Part shown: one piece after another, positions 1 through 9,435 of the stretch
How the letters are laid out: every line of letters begins with the position of its first letter
Numbering within the stretch: position 1 is the stretch's first letter
NCBI GenBank assembly: GCA_028288725.1
Contig: JAQGIC010000033.1
Location: 1 to 64,000, forward strand
Source of the DNA: Rhodospirillales bacterium
Lineage (GTDB): Bacteria; Pseudomonadota; Alphaproteobacteria; ATCC43930; CGMCC-115725
DNA length: 64,000 nt
Direction of reading: 5' to 3'
The notes under the pieces: generated by a model
Seen by the model: the letters and a program-made list of their open reading frames with translations, nothing else
Databases searched by the model: none
What the model was told of the DNA's origin: nothing
Translations under genes and position numbers: made by a program

Positions 1-790
1 GCTGGGCGTTCCACACGATGACCGGCGAGACGATCACCGCGGCGATCAGCGCCGCCACATAGGGCCCGGCGCGCTTCAGATGCTGACGGTCCGCGCGAGA
101 CGCCGCCAGGAAGATCACCAGTCCCGCCGCGTAGAGGATGGCCTGGTATTTGGACAGGCCGGCAAGGCCGATCCAGACCCCCGCGAGAGCCCAGGCGCGC
201 GTGGACCCGCCTGCCCCGAACGCGGAAGGCTCGGGGAAGAGGATCTTCGCAAGGCAGTCAGCCGCGGCCAGCAGGCAGAAGATCAGCGGACCGTCCGGAA
301 GCACCCAGCCCCCGGCGATGACGCTGAAGAAGGCGGAAAGGTTGAGCGCAGCCACCGCCCAGACGCCCGCTCGCGCCCCGAAGAGGTGGCGCGTGACACG
401 GAAGAGCATCCATGACGACCCGGCGAACAGGAGGACGAACGGGACACGCGCCGCGCGTCCATAGCCCAGGAGACCGCCGAACAGATGGACGATCCACTGA
501 TGCAGCGGCGGGTGATCATAATAGGAGAGCGCGAGGCGCCGGCTGATGGCGAGGGTGTAGGCCTCATCGACTCCCAGGCCGACCGAGGCCGCGGCGACAA
601 GCCGCAAGACCGTGAACGCCGAAATCATCGCGACCACGGCCGCGACCTGCGGATCCACGAGCCCCAGCCAGGTCGGGAGGTCGGCGAGACGCGGCCGCGG
701 GAGGCCGACGCCTGGGGCGTAAGGGACCGCCAGGACCGCGCGAGGGGCCTTCTCTCGCCCTGTGCGGGAGGGCGGGGGGATCGCGTTCAT
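1..790 (-). CDS. GT39-family membrane glycosyltransferase, 3' end cut by window edge
   Basis: Reading the minus strand from an ATG at 788-790 gives an uninterrupted frame to the window edge (about 263 residues; the C-terminus lies outside). Early in the protein, after a first hydrophobic segment, is a VDEAYT motif followed by SYYDHPPLHQW. This Asp-Glu plus His-Pro-Pro arrangement is the signature of dolichyl-phosphate-mannose/ArnT-like glycosyltransferases (family 39, PMT_2 domain). Several hydrophobic segments follow (for example FVLLFAGSSWMLF, and LAGLSKYQAILYAAGLVIF with the family-typical SKY). Such enzymes use lipid-linked sugar donors at the periplasmic face of the inner membrane. The acceptor cannot be told from sequence. 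The gene is divergent from the porin gene to its right. Confidence 0.82.
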   Translation of the reverse strand, partial: MNAIPPPSRTGREKAPRAVLAVPYAPGVGLPRPRLADLPTWLGLVDPQVAAVVAMISAFTVLRLVAAASVGLGVDEAYTLAISRRLALSYYDHPPLHQWIVHLFGGLLGYGRAARVPFVLLFAGSSWMLFRVTRHLFGARAGVWAVAALNLSAFFSVIAGGWVLPDGPLIFCLLAAADCLAKILFPEPSAFGAGGSTRAWALAGVWIGLAGLSKYQAILYAAGLVIFLAASRADRQHLKRAGPYVAALIAAVIVSPVIVWNAQ

Positions 791-1172
791 GCCGTGGCTC
801 CGGGTGGGGCTTGAAACACCGCCCGGAGTTCGAGGGCCGAGGTCCAGGGTGCAGCGCATCCCGTACGGTTGCGCTTACCCCGATCCGCTAGATTTCGGTG
901 GCTTTTTCGAGACCCAGTGTCGCGCGAGCGCGCCGGCGCCCGGCATCTGACCTGCGCGTCCTATGCCCCCCTTCAACTGCCCAAAACCTGGGCGCGGCGC
1001 GGCGGCGAGCGGATCGCAGGCGCTCACGGCCATCGTTCGTCGAACGTTGACAAGGGAATTGCCCCCCGGCTCAATGCCGGTCGACGCGGCAACGAGATCC
1101 GATCAGGAACGTGCAGCAGCTGCCCAGTACCGTCGTCTCATCCCCGATCAATCTGATTGTCAGCCTGGCCCC
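791..1172. other. Intergenic region between divergent genes
   Basis: This stretch separates the start of the glycosyltransferase from the porin gene and should hold both promoters. I see no convincing paired -35/-10 boxes, no RNA gene and no repeat. The porin frame stays open upstream to 963, but the residues it would add do not resemble a secreted protein N-terminus, so I leave it non-coding. Confidence 0.45.
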
Positions 1173-2630
1173 GTGACCGACGTGGCGGGGCGGTTCTGGA
1201 GATGGACGCTGGCGGTTCTGGTGGCCGGCTGTGTCGTCCTTCCGGAGCACGCCCTCGCGGCAGACCCGGGCGAGGTCGAAGCCATGCGTGCGGAGTTGGC
1301 GACGCTCAAGGCCCGGATCGGGCAGCTCGAAAGCCGGCTGGGCGCGGCGACCCCGCCCGCCCCTGCCCCGCCGGTGATCACCACGCCGTCCGTCGAGCCC
1401 CTCCAGGCCAGCCCGGAGCAAGGCGAGCTGCCGCTCAATGCGGCGTCGCCGACCTACTGGACCGTGCCCGGCTCGGCGACCCAGGTCCGGTTCTCCGGCT
1501 ACATCCGATTGGGCGCCTACAAGGACCTGGCCGACAACCTGAACAGCTACAAGTTCAGGGCCGGCGACATCCATCCGGCCGGCGATCCCCGCCGTGACCA
1601 GGCCGGCAACATCCAGGCCCAGCTGCGCCTGAGCCGGATCAGCTTCGACAGCCGGACGCCGACACGCCTGGGCGAACTGCGGACGATGCTGGCGATGGAT
1701 TTCGCCGGGGCGGAGCCCAAGACCTACCAGCAGGAGGCCCTGCAGAATAACGGCTTCCATCTGCGGCTGACCCACGCCTACGCCAGTCTCGGCCCCTTTT
1801 CGGTTCTCGGGATCGCGTCCGAGGTCGCGGTCGGCCAGACCTGGTCCAACTTCCTCGACGATCCCGACCGGGCCGAATCCATCGATCCCAGCGGGCCCGC
1901 CGACGTGCCGAGCCAGCGCCAGCCGCAGCTGCGCTACACCGCCCTGTTCGGCGAACACGCCCTGTCGTTCGCCATCGAGAACCCGGTCGGGGAATACCAG
2001 GGGCCAGGGACCAGGGCCGCCTCGGACGTCAACAACACCAGCACCACGAATCGGTGGCCCGACCTCACCGTCAAATACGAGGTCGAGGCCGGCTGGGGCC
2101 GGGCGCAGGTTTCGGGCATCGCGCGGTGGTTCAACGTCTCGGACGGACTTGGTCACGCCGCGTCGGCGACCGGCTATGGCGTGTTGGCGGGCGGCACGCT
2201 CTATCTGGCGCCGACCGATCAGGTGGGCGGACAGGCCTGGTTCGGCGAGGGCATCGGCAAGTATGTGCCGGATGAGTTCGGCACGCCGAACGGGTTCGCG
2301 GTCGCCAACTACGGGTCCGGCCTGATCGAGGCGCGGACCCAGCAGACGGCCGGCGGCTCGCTCTGGCTGCGCCACTTCTGGAGTCCTGTCTGGCGCAGCA
2401 ACCTCGCCATCGGCTATGGCCGGCAAAGCTACGCGGCCTTCGTCCAGCCCGCGCCCGACCAGGCGCCGGTCCTGGAGACCTCGCACCTGAACCTGATCTA
2501 CACGCCGCTACCGATGGTCGATCTCGGCGTCGAGCTGGAATACGGGCGAAAGACCTTTCGGCGCGAACTTGGCCTCGAGGCCGCAGACGCCGTGCGCCTC
2601 GGCTTCAGTTCGAGAGTGAAATTCAACTGA
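1173..2630 (+). CDS. DcaP-like outer-membrane porin
   Basis: Predicted 485-residue outer-membrane channel. The GTG at 1173 was chosen because it places a clean signal peptide at the N-terminus (Arg/Trp, then LAVLVAGCVVL, likely cut after AEHALA-type residues near 29). An in-frame ATG at 1074 is possible but adds non-secretory sequence. After the signal comes a short coiled coil (about residues 34-57, EVEAMRAELATLKARIG), then a Pro-rich linker and a long beta-rich region starting at FSGYIRLGAYKDLAD. This layout (periplasmic coiled coil plus trimeric barrel) is that of the DcaP family, which imports small organic acids and peptides. The C-terminus ends in alternating hydrophobic residues (RLGFSSRVKFN). 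It lies 25 bp before the Ldh2-family dehydrogenase, suggesting uptake coupled to oxidation of a hydroxy-acid. The substrate is inferred only. Confidence 0.78.
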   Translation: MTDVAGRFWRWTLAVLVAGCVVLPEHALAADPGEVEAMRAELATLKARIGQLESRLGAATPPAPAPPVITTPSVEPLQASPEQGELPLNAASPTYWTVPGSATQVRFSGYIRLGAYKDLADNLNSYKFRAGDIHPAGDPRRDQAGNIQAQLRLSRISFDSRTPTRLGELRTMLAMDFAGAEPKTYQQEALQNNGFHLRLTHAYASLGPFSVLGIASEVAVGQTWSNFLDDPDRAESIDPSGPADVPSQRQPQLRYTALFGEHALSFAIENPVGEYQGPGTRAASDVNNTSTTNRWPDLTVKYEVEAGWGRAQVSGIARWFNVSDGLGHAASATGYGVLAGGTLYLAPTDQVGGQAWFGEGIGKYVPDEFGTPNGFAVANYGSGLIEARTQQTAGGSLWLRHFWSPVWRSNLAIGYGRQSYAAFVQPAPDQAPVLETSHLNLIYTPLPMVDLGVELEYGRKTFRRELGLEAADAVRLGFSSRVKFN

Positions 2631-2655
2631 GGCAGGCAGGCCGGGGACGAGACGC

Positions 2656-3714
2656 ATGACCGATGCAGCACCGATTGGCGCCGACGCACTCCTGGACTTT
2701 GCAACCGCCACCCTGGCGGCGGCGGGGCTGACCCCGGAGCATGCCCGGCTGACCGCCGACACCCTGGTCCACGCCGACCTCTGGGGGCACCAGTCCCATG
2801 GGGTCATGCGGCTGCCCTGGTACGTCGCGCGGCTGAAATCCGGCGCCACCCAGCCGCTGGCTGCATCGGACTATGTGGTGGACCTTGGCGCGATCGGGGT
2901 GATCGATGGCCACGACGGCATGGGTCAGGTGGCCGCCGCCCAGGCGGCGCGCGATGCAATCCGGCGCGCGAAGGCCCATGGCGTCGGCGCCGTGGCGGTC
3001 CGGAACTCCGGCCACATCGGCACGGCCATGTACTACACGCTGATGGCGCCGCCCGAGGGCTGCATCATGTTCCTGTCGACCAACGCCAGCCCGGCGATGG
3101 CACCCTGGGGCGGGCGGCAGAAGAGCGTCGGCAACAATCCCTGGTCCTGGGCGGCCCCCGCCGGCCGCCATGCGCCGCTGGTGCTGGATATCGCCAACAC
3201 CGCGGTCGCGCGCGGCAAGATCTATCTGGCTCGCCAGCGCAACACCCGGATCCCGGAAGGCTGGGCCGTCGATGCCTGCGGCGTGCCGACGACCGATCCG
3301 GAAGCGGCGCTCAATGGCATCATCCAGCCGATGGCGGGCCACAAGGGCTATGCGATCTCGGTCGTGATGGACATGCTGTCGGGCATCCTGACCGGCAGCG
3401 GCTGGGGCCCGGCCGTGTTCGGGCCCTATCAGGCCGAACGGCGCAGCGGTGCCGGCCATCTGCTGATCGCGCTCAATGTCGAGGTGTTCCAGCCGCTGGA
3501 CGCGTTCAACGCGCGCATGGAAGCGATGATCGCGGGCCTCAAAGCGGCACCGCTCGCCGACGGCACCGAGGAGATCTTCTATCCGGGCGAGATCGAGGCA
3601 CGAAACGACGCGCGGAACCGGCAGGATGGGCTGTCGCTGCCGGCCGACACGGTCGAGGATCTGGTCCGACTGGCCGACGCACTCGGCATCGGGGATCTGT
3701 GGCCGGGCGTTTGA
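2656..3714 (+). CDS. Malate/L-lactate dehydrogenase family (Ldh2) oxidoreductase
   Basis: A 352-residue protein of the Ldh2/MDG1 family, NAD(P)-dependent dehydrogenases of 2-hydroxyacids such as malate, lactate, ureidoglycolate and sulfolactate. Family features seen are the N-terminal GHQSHGVMRLPWYV segment with the conserved Ser-His-Gly, the RNSGHIGTAMYY segment, GNNPWSWAAP, and a late GHKGYAI motif with a following Asp. The length is normal. The start ATG at 2656 is preceded by a purine-rich GGGGACGAG ribosome site. It follows the porin with 25 bp spacing, so the two are probably co-transcribed. The exact substrate cannot be assigned. Confidence 0.85.
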   Translation: MTDAAPIGADALLDFATATLAAAGLTPEHARLTADTLVHADLWGHQSHGVMRLPWYVARLKSGATQPLAASDYVVDLGAIGVIDGHDGMGQVAAAQAARDAIRRAKAHGVGAVAVRNSGHIGTAMYYTLMAPPEGCIMFLSTNASPAMAPWGGRQKSVGNNPWSWAAPAGRHAPLVLDIANTAVARGKIYLARQRNTRIPEGWAVDACGVPTTDPEAALNGIIQPMAGHKGYAISVVMDMLSGILTGSGWGPAVFGPYQAERRSGAGHLLIALNVEVFQPLDAFNARMEAMIAGLKAAPLADGTEEIFYPGEIEARNDARNRQDGLSLPADTVEDLVRLADALGIGDLWPGV

Positions 3715-3961
3715 CCCGGACGATGCACCGCCACTGGTCCGACGGAGGTTGGTGGGCGGCCGGGCGGTACCTGCGACAGTTGCGCTCGCTGCCGCCCGCC
3801 CTCTTGGGGTGGGCGAGGCGCAGCATCACCTCTGTTGAAGCGCGATCTCGCATCCCCGATGCGTGAAGGACCTGATCTGCTGATCCGTCCGCGCCTCGCC
3901 CCGATCCAGCCCGGCGCGACGCGTCGGCGGCGGTTCGCGGCCTGACTTAGAGGACGGAAGA

Positions 3962-5176
3962 ATGAAGGCAAATCTGGCCCAGACCGTGGCGATCGCCTTG
4001 ATCACCACATTTCTCGAAGCGGGCGCGGCCGGAGCGCAGGTGCCGCCGCCGCCAGCCGACCAAGCTGCGCCGCAATCGACGGCGCAACTGGACCAGTTGC
4101 TGGCGCCGATCGCACTCTATCCCGATCCGCTGCTGGCTCAGATCCTGATGGCGGCCAGCTATCCGCTCGAGGTGGTTCAGGCGGACCGCTGGCTCCAGGA
4201 TCCGAACAACGCGGCGATGAAGGGTGATCAATTGGCGGCTGCGCTCGAGCCGCAACCCTGGGACCCAAGCGTAAAGTCCCTGGCTCCGTTTCCGCAAATT
4301 CTGTTCATGATGGACCGGAATCTCGACTGGACCGAGCGCCTCGGCGATGCGTTCGCCGCCAACCAGTCCGCCGTCATGGATTCGGTGCAGCGCCTGCGCC
4401 AGCGGGCCGAAGCCGCGGGGAAGCTCGGCTCGACGCCCGAGGAGGCGGTAACGACGGCGGACCAGACGATCACGATCGAGCCGTCCGCCCCCGGGATCCT
4501 CTACGTTCCGGTCTACAATCCGACCGTCGCCTACGGCCCGTGGCCCTATCCTGCGTCGCCCCCCTGCTACTTTCCGGGCTACTTCGACGGCGTGAACGCC
4601 GGCGGCTTCGGATGGGTCGGCGTATCGATCGTGGCGCCGCTCTGGGGCTGGCATCATTGGGATTGGCACCACCACAGGATCGATATCGATCGCCAGCGCT
4701 TCGCAGCGCTCGACCGCTCGCGTCCGCCGATCCGCGGCGACGTTTGGGAACATGACGCGTCTCATCGCCATGGCGTCGCCTTGCAGGACCCCGTTGCGCA
4801 CGGACGGCTCGCGGGCTTTTCGGGGGCGCCGGCGCCAGCACCGATCGGGCCTCATGTCTTCCACGGCAATCCGGTCTTCCACGGCAATCCGGGCGGCGCA
4901 CCGGTTGCGCAATTCCATCCGACCCCGGTCCAACCGACCCTGGCCCATCCGCCCCTGGGCGGCGTGCACCCGCAGGTGATCCGGCCCCAGCCCATGCCTC
5001 AGGCACTCAATTTCCCCGGCCGTGGCATCGCTGGCAGCCCCCAATTCCAACACGGGTCCATCAACCAAACGGCGATGCCCGCCTTTCGACCGAGCAACGC
5101 CGGTCCGCATGTCGCACCATCGGGCGGTGCCGGTCCGACTTTCGCACCGTCGGGCGGCGGAATGGCGCACCGATGA
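3962..5176 (+). CDS. DUF3300 domain secreted protein
   Basis: A 404-residue protein with an N-terminal signal peptide (cut near AGA-QV, residue 25). The first half is a clear DUF3300 domain: LLAPIALYPDPLLAQILMA, then YPLEVVQADRWLQDPNN and the YVPVYNPTVAYGPWPYP segment. The second half is low-complexity, rich in His, Pro and Gly (WHHWDWHHHR; repeated FHGNP units), and could bind metal or be extracellular and flexible. The function of DUF3300 proteins is not established. The ATG at 3962 follows a good GAGGAC ribosome site. It stands alone, downstream of the dehydrogenase by about 250 bp and upstream of tRNA-Lys. Confidence 0.85.
   Translation: MKANLAQTVAIALITTFLEAGAAGAQVPPPPADQAAPQSTAQLDQLLAPIALYPDPLLAQILMAASYPLEVVQADRWLQDPNNAAMKGDQLAAALEPQPWDPSVKSLAPFPQILFMMDRNLDWTERLGDAFAANQSAVMDSVQRLRQRAEAAGKLGSTPEEAVTTADQTITIEPSAPGILYVPVYNPTVAYGPWPYPASPPCYFPGYFDGVNAGGFGWVGVSIVAPLWGWHHWDWHHHRIDIDRQRFAALDRSRPPIRGDVWEHDASHRHGVALQDPVAHGRLAGFSGAPAPAPIGPHVFHGNPVFHGNPGGAPVAQFHPTPVQPTLAHPPLGGVHPQVIRPQPMPQALNFPGRGIAGSPQFQHGSINQTAMPAFRPSNAGPHVAPSGGAGPTFAPSGGGMAHR
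4856..4891 (+). repeat. Two perfect 18-bp tandem units inside the DUF3300 gene
   Basis: GTCTTCCACGGCAATCCG occurs twice back to back (4856-4873 and 4874-4891), encoding two copies of Val-Phe-His-Gly-Asn-Pro. The length is a multiple of three, so copy-number change would keep the frame. Confidence 0.9.
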
Positions 5177-5245
5177 ACCGGCATCGACGATCGCCTCCCG
5201 CTCGGGGGCGCACGACGATCGGTTCTGATCTGTTTTCAAGGGGGG

Positions 5246-5274
5246 TTGACCCCCTCCCCTCAAAACCCTAGGAA
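5246..5274 (+). promoter_or_regulatory. Probable promoter of tRNA-Lys
   Basis: A TTGACC hexamer at 5246-5251 (strong -35 by alphaproteobacterial standards) is followed after 17 bp by TAGGAA at 5269-5274 (weak -10). A start would fall just before the tRNA 5' end at 5285. The -35 sits in the loop of a small G-run/C-run hairpin (5239-5255). Confidence 0.5.
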
Positions 5275-5284
5275 CTCAGCCGTC

Positions 5285-5360
5285 GAGCCCGTAGCTCAGC
5301 TGGTAGAGCATTCGACTTTTAATCGAAGTGTCATGGGTTCGAATCCCATCGGGCTCACCA
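5285..5360 (+). tRNA. tRNA-Lys (anticodon TTT)
   Basis: A 76-nt cloverleaf. The acceptor arm GAGCCCG (5285-5291) pairs with CGGGCTC near the 3' end. The D arm carries AGCTCAGCTGGTAGAGC. The anticodon stem TTCGA/TCGAA encloses the loop CTTTTAA, with anticodon TTT at 5318-5320. The T arm has the canonical GGTTCGAATCC. The CCA end (5358-5360) is encoded in the DNA. A terminator follows directly. Confidence 0.97.
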
Positions 5361-5366
5361 AGACAG

Positions 5367-5400
5367 ACGCCGGTCCGCCAAGGGCCGGCGTTTTTGCTTT
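5367..5400 (+). terminator. Rho-independent terminator after tRNA-Lys
   Basis: ACGCCGG (5367-5373) pairs with CCGGCGT (5385-5391), extended inward by additional G-C pairs, and is followed by a T-rich tract TTTTTGCTTT. Confidence 0.85.
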
Positions 5401-5511
5401 CGGTCGTGCTGCGGCGCAATCGCCTAGCGCCCGCGACTGCAACAAAAACTTTATGGAACAAGGTCCGAGGTTCGCCCGTTGTGTTGCTGCAACGCAATAT
5501 CGGAGACCAGA

Positions 5512-5676
5512 ATGACCCAGCAGCCCGCCGTGATCGAACGCGAGAAGCCGCGCGACGCCGACCGCCGTTCCACGTCGCAGCCGCAGACCGATGCGATGCC
5601 CGTCGCGCGCCGCGTGGTCGTCGAGGCCCCCGCCGTCGAGCGCGTCCGGAACGTCGGCGGCCGCCTGATGGCCTGA
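5512..5676 (+). CDS. Small hypothetical protein (54 aa)
   Basis: A short open frame from the ATG at 5512, preceded by GGAG, to TGA at 5674. The product is hydrophilic, with many Arg, Glu and Pro (MTQQPAVIEREKPRDADRR at the start), no membrane segment and no recognised domain. It lies between the tRNA-Lys terminator and a stem-loop, so it could be an independent small gene. Support is only the ribosome site, the framing by terminators and typical codon use. Confidence 0.4.
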   Translation: MTQQPAVIEREKPRDADRRSTSQPQTDAMPVARRVVVEAPAVERVRNVGGRLMA

Positions 5677-5691
5677 TCGGCCGTCCGCTCG

Positions 5692-5720
5692 AAGCCGGCG
5701 CATTTCACCCGCGCCGGCTT
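5692..5720. terminator. Stem-loop, possible terminator after the small ORF
   Basis: AAGCCGGCGC (5692-5701) and GCGCCGGCTT (5711-5720) are perfect 10-bp inverted arms around a 9-nt loop. No T-run follows, so intrinsic termination is uncertain. Confidence 0.5.
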
Positions 5721-5798
5721 CGCTATGAGCGGTGTCACACCTGGGGTCGTCTTCTTCAGGCATGATCCGCCGGTCGAGAAACCGCGGGGATTTCGGAA

Positions 5799-6044
5799 AT
5801 GAGCGACCTGGAAAGCCGGCGTGCCGCCGTCGCGTTCTGGACCTTGCTGGGCGCGGTCGCGGTAACCACGCTCGCGACCGCGACCGGCAATCTGGCGCCG
5901 GGGGTGCTCTCGCCCGATGCGCGCGACGCGCTCGGGTTCATCGCCCTCGGCTTGGCCTTCGCAGCGCACGCGCTGCCGCTGGTCGCCGGTTTGATACGCA
6001 TCTCCCGGCCGGTCCCGCTCCAACTCGCCAGCGGCGGGGCCTGA
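5799..6044 (+). CDS. Small hypothetical membrane protein (81 aa)
   Basis: Frame from the ATG at 5799 to TGA at 6042, ending 3 bp before the convergent coaD stop. Two hydrophobic stretches (about residues 11-33, FWTLLGAVAVTTLATAT, and about 44-68, ALGFIALGLAFAAHALPLVAGL) suggest two transmembrane helices with a short loop. No known family is recognised. The ribosome site is weak (CGGA). Confidence 0.5.
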   Translation: MSDLESRRAAVAFWTLLGAVAVTTLATATGNLAPGVLSPDARDALGFIALGLAFAAHALPLVAGLIRISRPVPLQLASGGA

Positions 6045-6047
6045 CGC

Positions 6048-6566
6048 TCAGGCTTTGATTTGTTCGGCGAAGCGCGCCTTCAACTGCGCCACGACGCGGG
6101 GCGAGACGAAATGGCTGACATCGCCGTCGAGCTTGCCGATTTCCTTGACGAAACGCGACGAAATGAACTGGTGCCGGTCCGACGACATCAGGAACACGGT
6201 CTCGACCGATGGGTTGAGATGCGAGTTCATGCCGGCCATCTGGAATTCATATTCGAAGTCCGAGACGGCGCGCAGGCCGCGGATGATGACCCTGGCCCCG
6301 ACCGCGACCGCGAAATTCATCAGCAGCACGTCGAACGGCCGGACCTCGATCCGTGACGCCAACGTCCGATCGTCCAGATGGGCCAGTTCCGCCTGGACCA
6401 TCGCGACCCGCTCGTCGGTCTTGAACAGCGGGCCTTTGCCGTCGTTGCGGGCGACGCCGACGATCAGGCGATCGACCAGACGGGCCGCCCGGACGATCAC
6501 GTCCAGGTGCCCGTTGGTGATCGGATCGAACGTGCCGGGATAGACGCCGATGCGCGGTTGGCTCAT
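6048..6566 (-). CDS. coaD: Phosphopantetheine adenylyltransferase
   Basis: A 172-residue enzyme transferring AMP from ATP to 4'-phosphopantetheine, the penultimate step of coenzyme A synthesis. It has the nucleotidyltransferase signature PGTFDPITNGHLDVI at the N-terminus (T/HxGH) and the ISSRFVKEI segment that corresponds to the ISSxxR ATP-binding motif. The start at 6566 (MSQPRIGVYPG) has a GGGAG ribosome site; upstream in-frame ATGs would add an unrelated basic tail. It lies 25 bp downstream of gyrA and is probably co-transcribed with it, a common alphaproteobacterial arrangement. Confidence 0.97.
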   Translation of the reverse strand: MSQPRIGVYPGTFDPITNGHLDVIVRAARLVDRLIVGVARNDGKGPLFKTDERVAMVQAELAHLDDRTLASRIEVRPFDVLLMNFAVAVGARVIIRGLRAVSDFEYEFQMAGMNSHLNPSVETVFLMSSDRHQFISSRFVKEIGKLDGDVSHFVSPRVVAQLKARFAEQIKA

Positions 6567-6591
6567 GCGGGGACTCTCCCTTTCCGTCAGA

Positions 6592-9435
6592 TCACGCCGT
6601 CGGCGTTTCGCCCTCGGGCGTCTCGGCCACGGGCGCCTCCCCCGTGACTTCGTCTCCACCCGCGGGCTCATCGCCCTCTTCGGCGCCGGCGGCATCGGCC
6701 GGATCCTTCATGGACGCGATCGATACCACACGCTCGGTCTCGCCGGCGCGGAACACGGTCACGCCCTGGGTCCGGCGCCCGGCGATCCGGATGCCGTCAA
6801 CCGGGCAGCGGATGACCTGGCCCTCGTTCGACACCAGCACGATCTCGTCGTCATTCTCGACCGGGAACACGGCCAGCACTTCATCCTTACGCCGGGCGAC
6901 ATCCATGTTGTCGATGCCCTGGCCGCCGCGCTTGGTGATGCGGAAGTGATAGGCCGAGGTCCGGACGCCGAAGCCCTTGGCGGACACGGTCAGCAGGAAC
7001 TGCTCGTGCGCCTCCAGTTCGGCAAAGCGCGCCTCGTCGATCTCGGCCGGGCCGGCGGCTTCGCCGTCCTCGGTTTCCGTCTCGGCCTCGGTTTCCACGA
7101 TTTCGCCCTCGGCCTCGGCTTCGCCCGCCGCGGCGCGGCGCTTTTTATTGGCGAGGCTGAGATAAGCTTCCCGCTCGCCGGCCGTGGCCTCGACATGATC
7201 GATGATCGACATGGAAATGACCGCGTCGTCGCCATTCTTGTCCAGCAGGCGGATGCCGCGGACGCCGACCGAGTTGCGGCCGGCGAACACGCGCACGTCG
7301 TCGGCGCGGAAGCGGATGCAGCGGCCCCGCCGGGTCGACAGCAGCACGTCGTGCTCGGCGGTGCAGATGCCGACGCCGATCAGGGAATCGTCGGCATCCT
7401 CGCCCTCGAACTTCATGGCGATCTTGCCGTTCGACATGACGTTGGCGAAATCGGCCAGCGAATTGCGCCGGACATTGCCCTTGGCCGTGCCGAACATGAC
7501 CGTGAAGTCGCCCCAGGTCGCCTCGTCCTCGGGCAGCGGCAGGATCGCCGAGATCGATTCGCCCGGCTGGATGTTCGGCAGCAGATTGACGATCGCCCGG
7601 CCCCGCGATTGCGGCGTGCCGACCGGCAGGCGCCAGACCTTGAGCTTGTAGAACTTGCCGCTCGAGGTGAAGAACAGCACCGGCGTATGGGTCGAGGCCA
7701 CGAACAGCTGGCTGACCGAATCCTCGTCGCGGATCGCCATGCCCGAACGGCCGCGGCCGCCGCGGCGCTGGGCGCGGTATGTCGAGGCCGGCACGCGCTT
7801 GATGGCACCGTTCATGCTGACCGTGACGACCATGTCCTCGCGCTCGATCAGATCCTCGATGTCGGTCTCGTGCTCGACATCCTCGATCTGGGTCTTGCGC
7901 GGCGTCGCGAACTGCTCGCGGATCTCCTGCAGCTCGGCGCGCATGATCTCGTACTTGCGCTCCTTGGACCGCAGGATGCCGAGCAGTTCGGAGATCTTCT
8001 CGACGATTTCGCTGAGTTCGGCCGCGATCTTGTCGCGTTCCAGACCGGTCAGGCGCTGCAGGCGCAGTTCCAGGATGGCCTTGGCCTGCGGCTCCGACAG
8101 GTAATAGCTCTGGTCGGCGCCGACGCCGCGGCCGGGTTCGCTGATCAGCTCGATCAGTGGCGCCACGTCGGCGGCGGGCCAGGAGCGCCGGGTCAGCTGC
8201 TGCAAAGCCTCGACCGGATCGCGGGCATAGCGGATGACCCGGATGATCTCGTCGATATTGGCGACGGCGACCGCGAGGCCGGCCAAGACATGAGCGCGCT
8301 CGCGCGCCTTGCCCAGCTCGAAGATCGTCCGGCGGGTGATGACCTCTTCGCGGAATTCGATGAACAGCGCGATAATGTCCTTGAGCGTCATCAGCTCCGG
8401 ACGGCCGCGGTTGAGCGCCAGCGTGTTGACGCCGAAGGTGGTCTGCAGCGGCGTGTGCCGGAACAGCTGGTTCATCACCACTTCGGGCGAGGCGTCGCGC
8501 TTGATCTCGATGACCATGCGCACGCCGTCGCGGTCCGACTCGTCGCGCAGGTCCGAGATGCCTTCGACCAGCTTCTCACGCACGACTTCGCCGATTCGCT
8601 CCATCAGGCGCGACTTGTTCACCTGATAGGGAATCTCGGTGACGATGATCGCTTCGCGGTCCTTGCGGACCTCTTCGACATGATGGCGGCAGCGCATCAC
8701 GACCGAGCCGCGCCCGGTCTGGGCGGCGGCGCGGCTGCCGCTGCGGCCCATGATCAGGCCGCCGGTCGGGAAATCGGGTCCCGGTACGATCTGCAGCAGC
8801 TCGTCGATCGTGACGCCCGGGTTTTCGATATAGGCGAAACAGGCGTCGATCACCTCGCCCAGGTTATGGGGCGGAATGTTCGTCGCCATGCCGACGGCGA
8901 TGCCGCCGGCGCCATTCACCAGGATGTTCGGGAATCGGGCAGGCAGCACCATCGGCTCGACGGTGCGCTCGTCGTAGTTGGGCTGGAAATCGACAGTATT
9001 CTTGTCGATGTCGGCCAGCATGTATTCCGACACCTTGGCGAGGCGCGCCTCGGTGTATCGCATGGCGGCGGCGCGGTCGCCGTCCATCGAGCCGAAATTG
9101 CCCTGGCCTTGAATGAGCGGCAGGCGCATAGAAAAATCCTGCGCCATGCGGACCAAGGCTTCGTAGATCGAACTATCGCCATGGGGATGGTATTTACCCA
9201 TGACGTCGCCGACGGCGCGGGCGGACTTGCGGAAGGCCCGGTTCCACTCGTTGCCGGTCTCCTTCATCGCATAGAGAATGCGACGATGGACCGGTTTCAG
9301 GCCGTCACGGACGTCGGGGAGCGCTCGCGACACGATTACGCTCATGGCGTAATCGAGATACGAGCGCTTCATCTCGTCCTCGATGGTGACGGGGGTAATG
9401 TCGAAGGGCGTCGGGACGGGCGGTGTTGTGACCAA
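6592..9435 (-). CDS. gyrA: DNA gyrase subunit A
   Basis: A 947-residue type II topoisomerase subunit that breaks and rejoins DNA in the A2B2 gyrase. Seen: the N-terminal [20 protein letters not shown]; the quinolone-determining region [18 protein letters not shown], with Ser at the E. coli 83 position and Glu at 87; the catalytic Tyr in AMRYTEARL; and the GyrA box QRRGGRG that starts the DNA-wrapping domain. The C-terminal domain carries an acidic Glu/Ala/Thr-rich insertion (around the segment [19 protein letters not shown]) between blades, and the protein ends in a Glu/Pro tail. An in-frame TAA lies five codons upstream of the expected N-terminus, so translation must start at a non-ATG codon; TTG at 9435 fits best. 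Confidence 0.97.
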   Translation of the reverse strand: MVTTPPVPTPFDITPVTIEDEMKRSYLDYAMSVIVSRALPDVRDGLKPVHRRILYAMKETGNEWNRAFRKSARAVGDVMGKYHPHGDSSIYEALVRMAQDFSMRLPLIQGQGNFGSMDGDRAAAMRYTEARLAKVSEYMLADIDKNTVDFQPNYDERTVEPMVLPARFPNILVNGAGGIAVGMATNIPPHNLGEVIDACFAYIENPGVTIDELLQIVPGPDFPTGGLIMGRSGSRAAAQTGRGSVVMRCRHHVEEVRKDREAIIVTEIPYQVNKSRLMERIGEVVREKLVEGISDLRDESDRDGVRMVIEIKRDASPEVVMNQLFRHTPLQTTFGVNTLALNRGRPELMTLKDIIALFIEFREEVITRRTIFELGKARERAHVLAGLAVAVANIDEIIRVIRYARDPVEALQQLTRRSWPAADVAPLIELISEPGRGVGADQSYYLSEPQAKAILELRLQRLTGLERDKIAAELSEIVEKISELLGILRSKERKYEIMRAELQEIREQFATPRKTQIEDVEHETDIEDLIEREDMVVTVSMNGAIKRVPASTYRAQRRGGRGRSGMAIRDEDSVSQLFVASTHTPVLFFTSSGKFYKLKVWRLPVGTPQSRGRAIVNLLPNIQPGESISAILPLPEDEATWGDFTVMFGTAKGNVRRNSLADFANVMSNGKIAMKFEGEDADDSLIGVGICTAEHDVLLSTRRGRCIRFRADDVRVFAGRNSVGVRGIRLLDKNGDDAVISMSIIDHVEATAGEREAYLSLANKKRRAAAGEAEAEGEIVETEAETETEDGEAAGPAEIDEARFAELEAHEQFLLTVSAKGFGVRTSAYHFRITKRGGQGIDNMDVARRKDEVLAVFPVENDDEIVLVSNEGQVIRCPVDGIRIAGRRTQGVTVFRAGETERVVSIASMKDPADAAGAEEGDEPAGGDEVTGEAPVAETPEGETPTA

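Noticed and set aside
963-1172. Upstream extension of the porin reading frame
   Set aside because: The added residues are basic and Pro-rich without a signal peptide. The GTG at 1173 gives a normal secretory N-terminus.
5285-5676. tRNA-Lys as an integration site for a mobile island
   Set aside because: No integrase gene, no duplicated tRNA 3' end and no phage-like genes are found downstream; only two small ORFs precede coaD.
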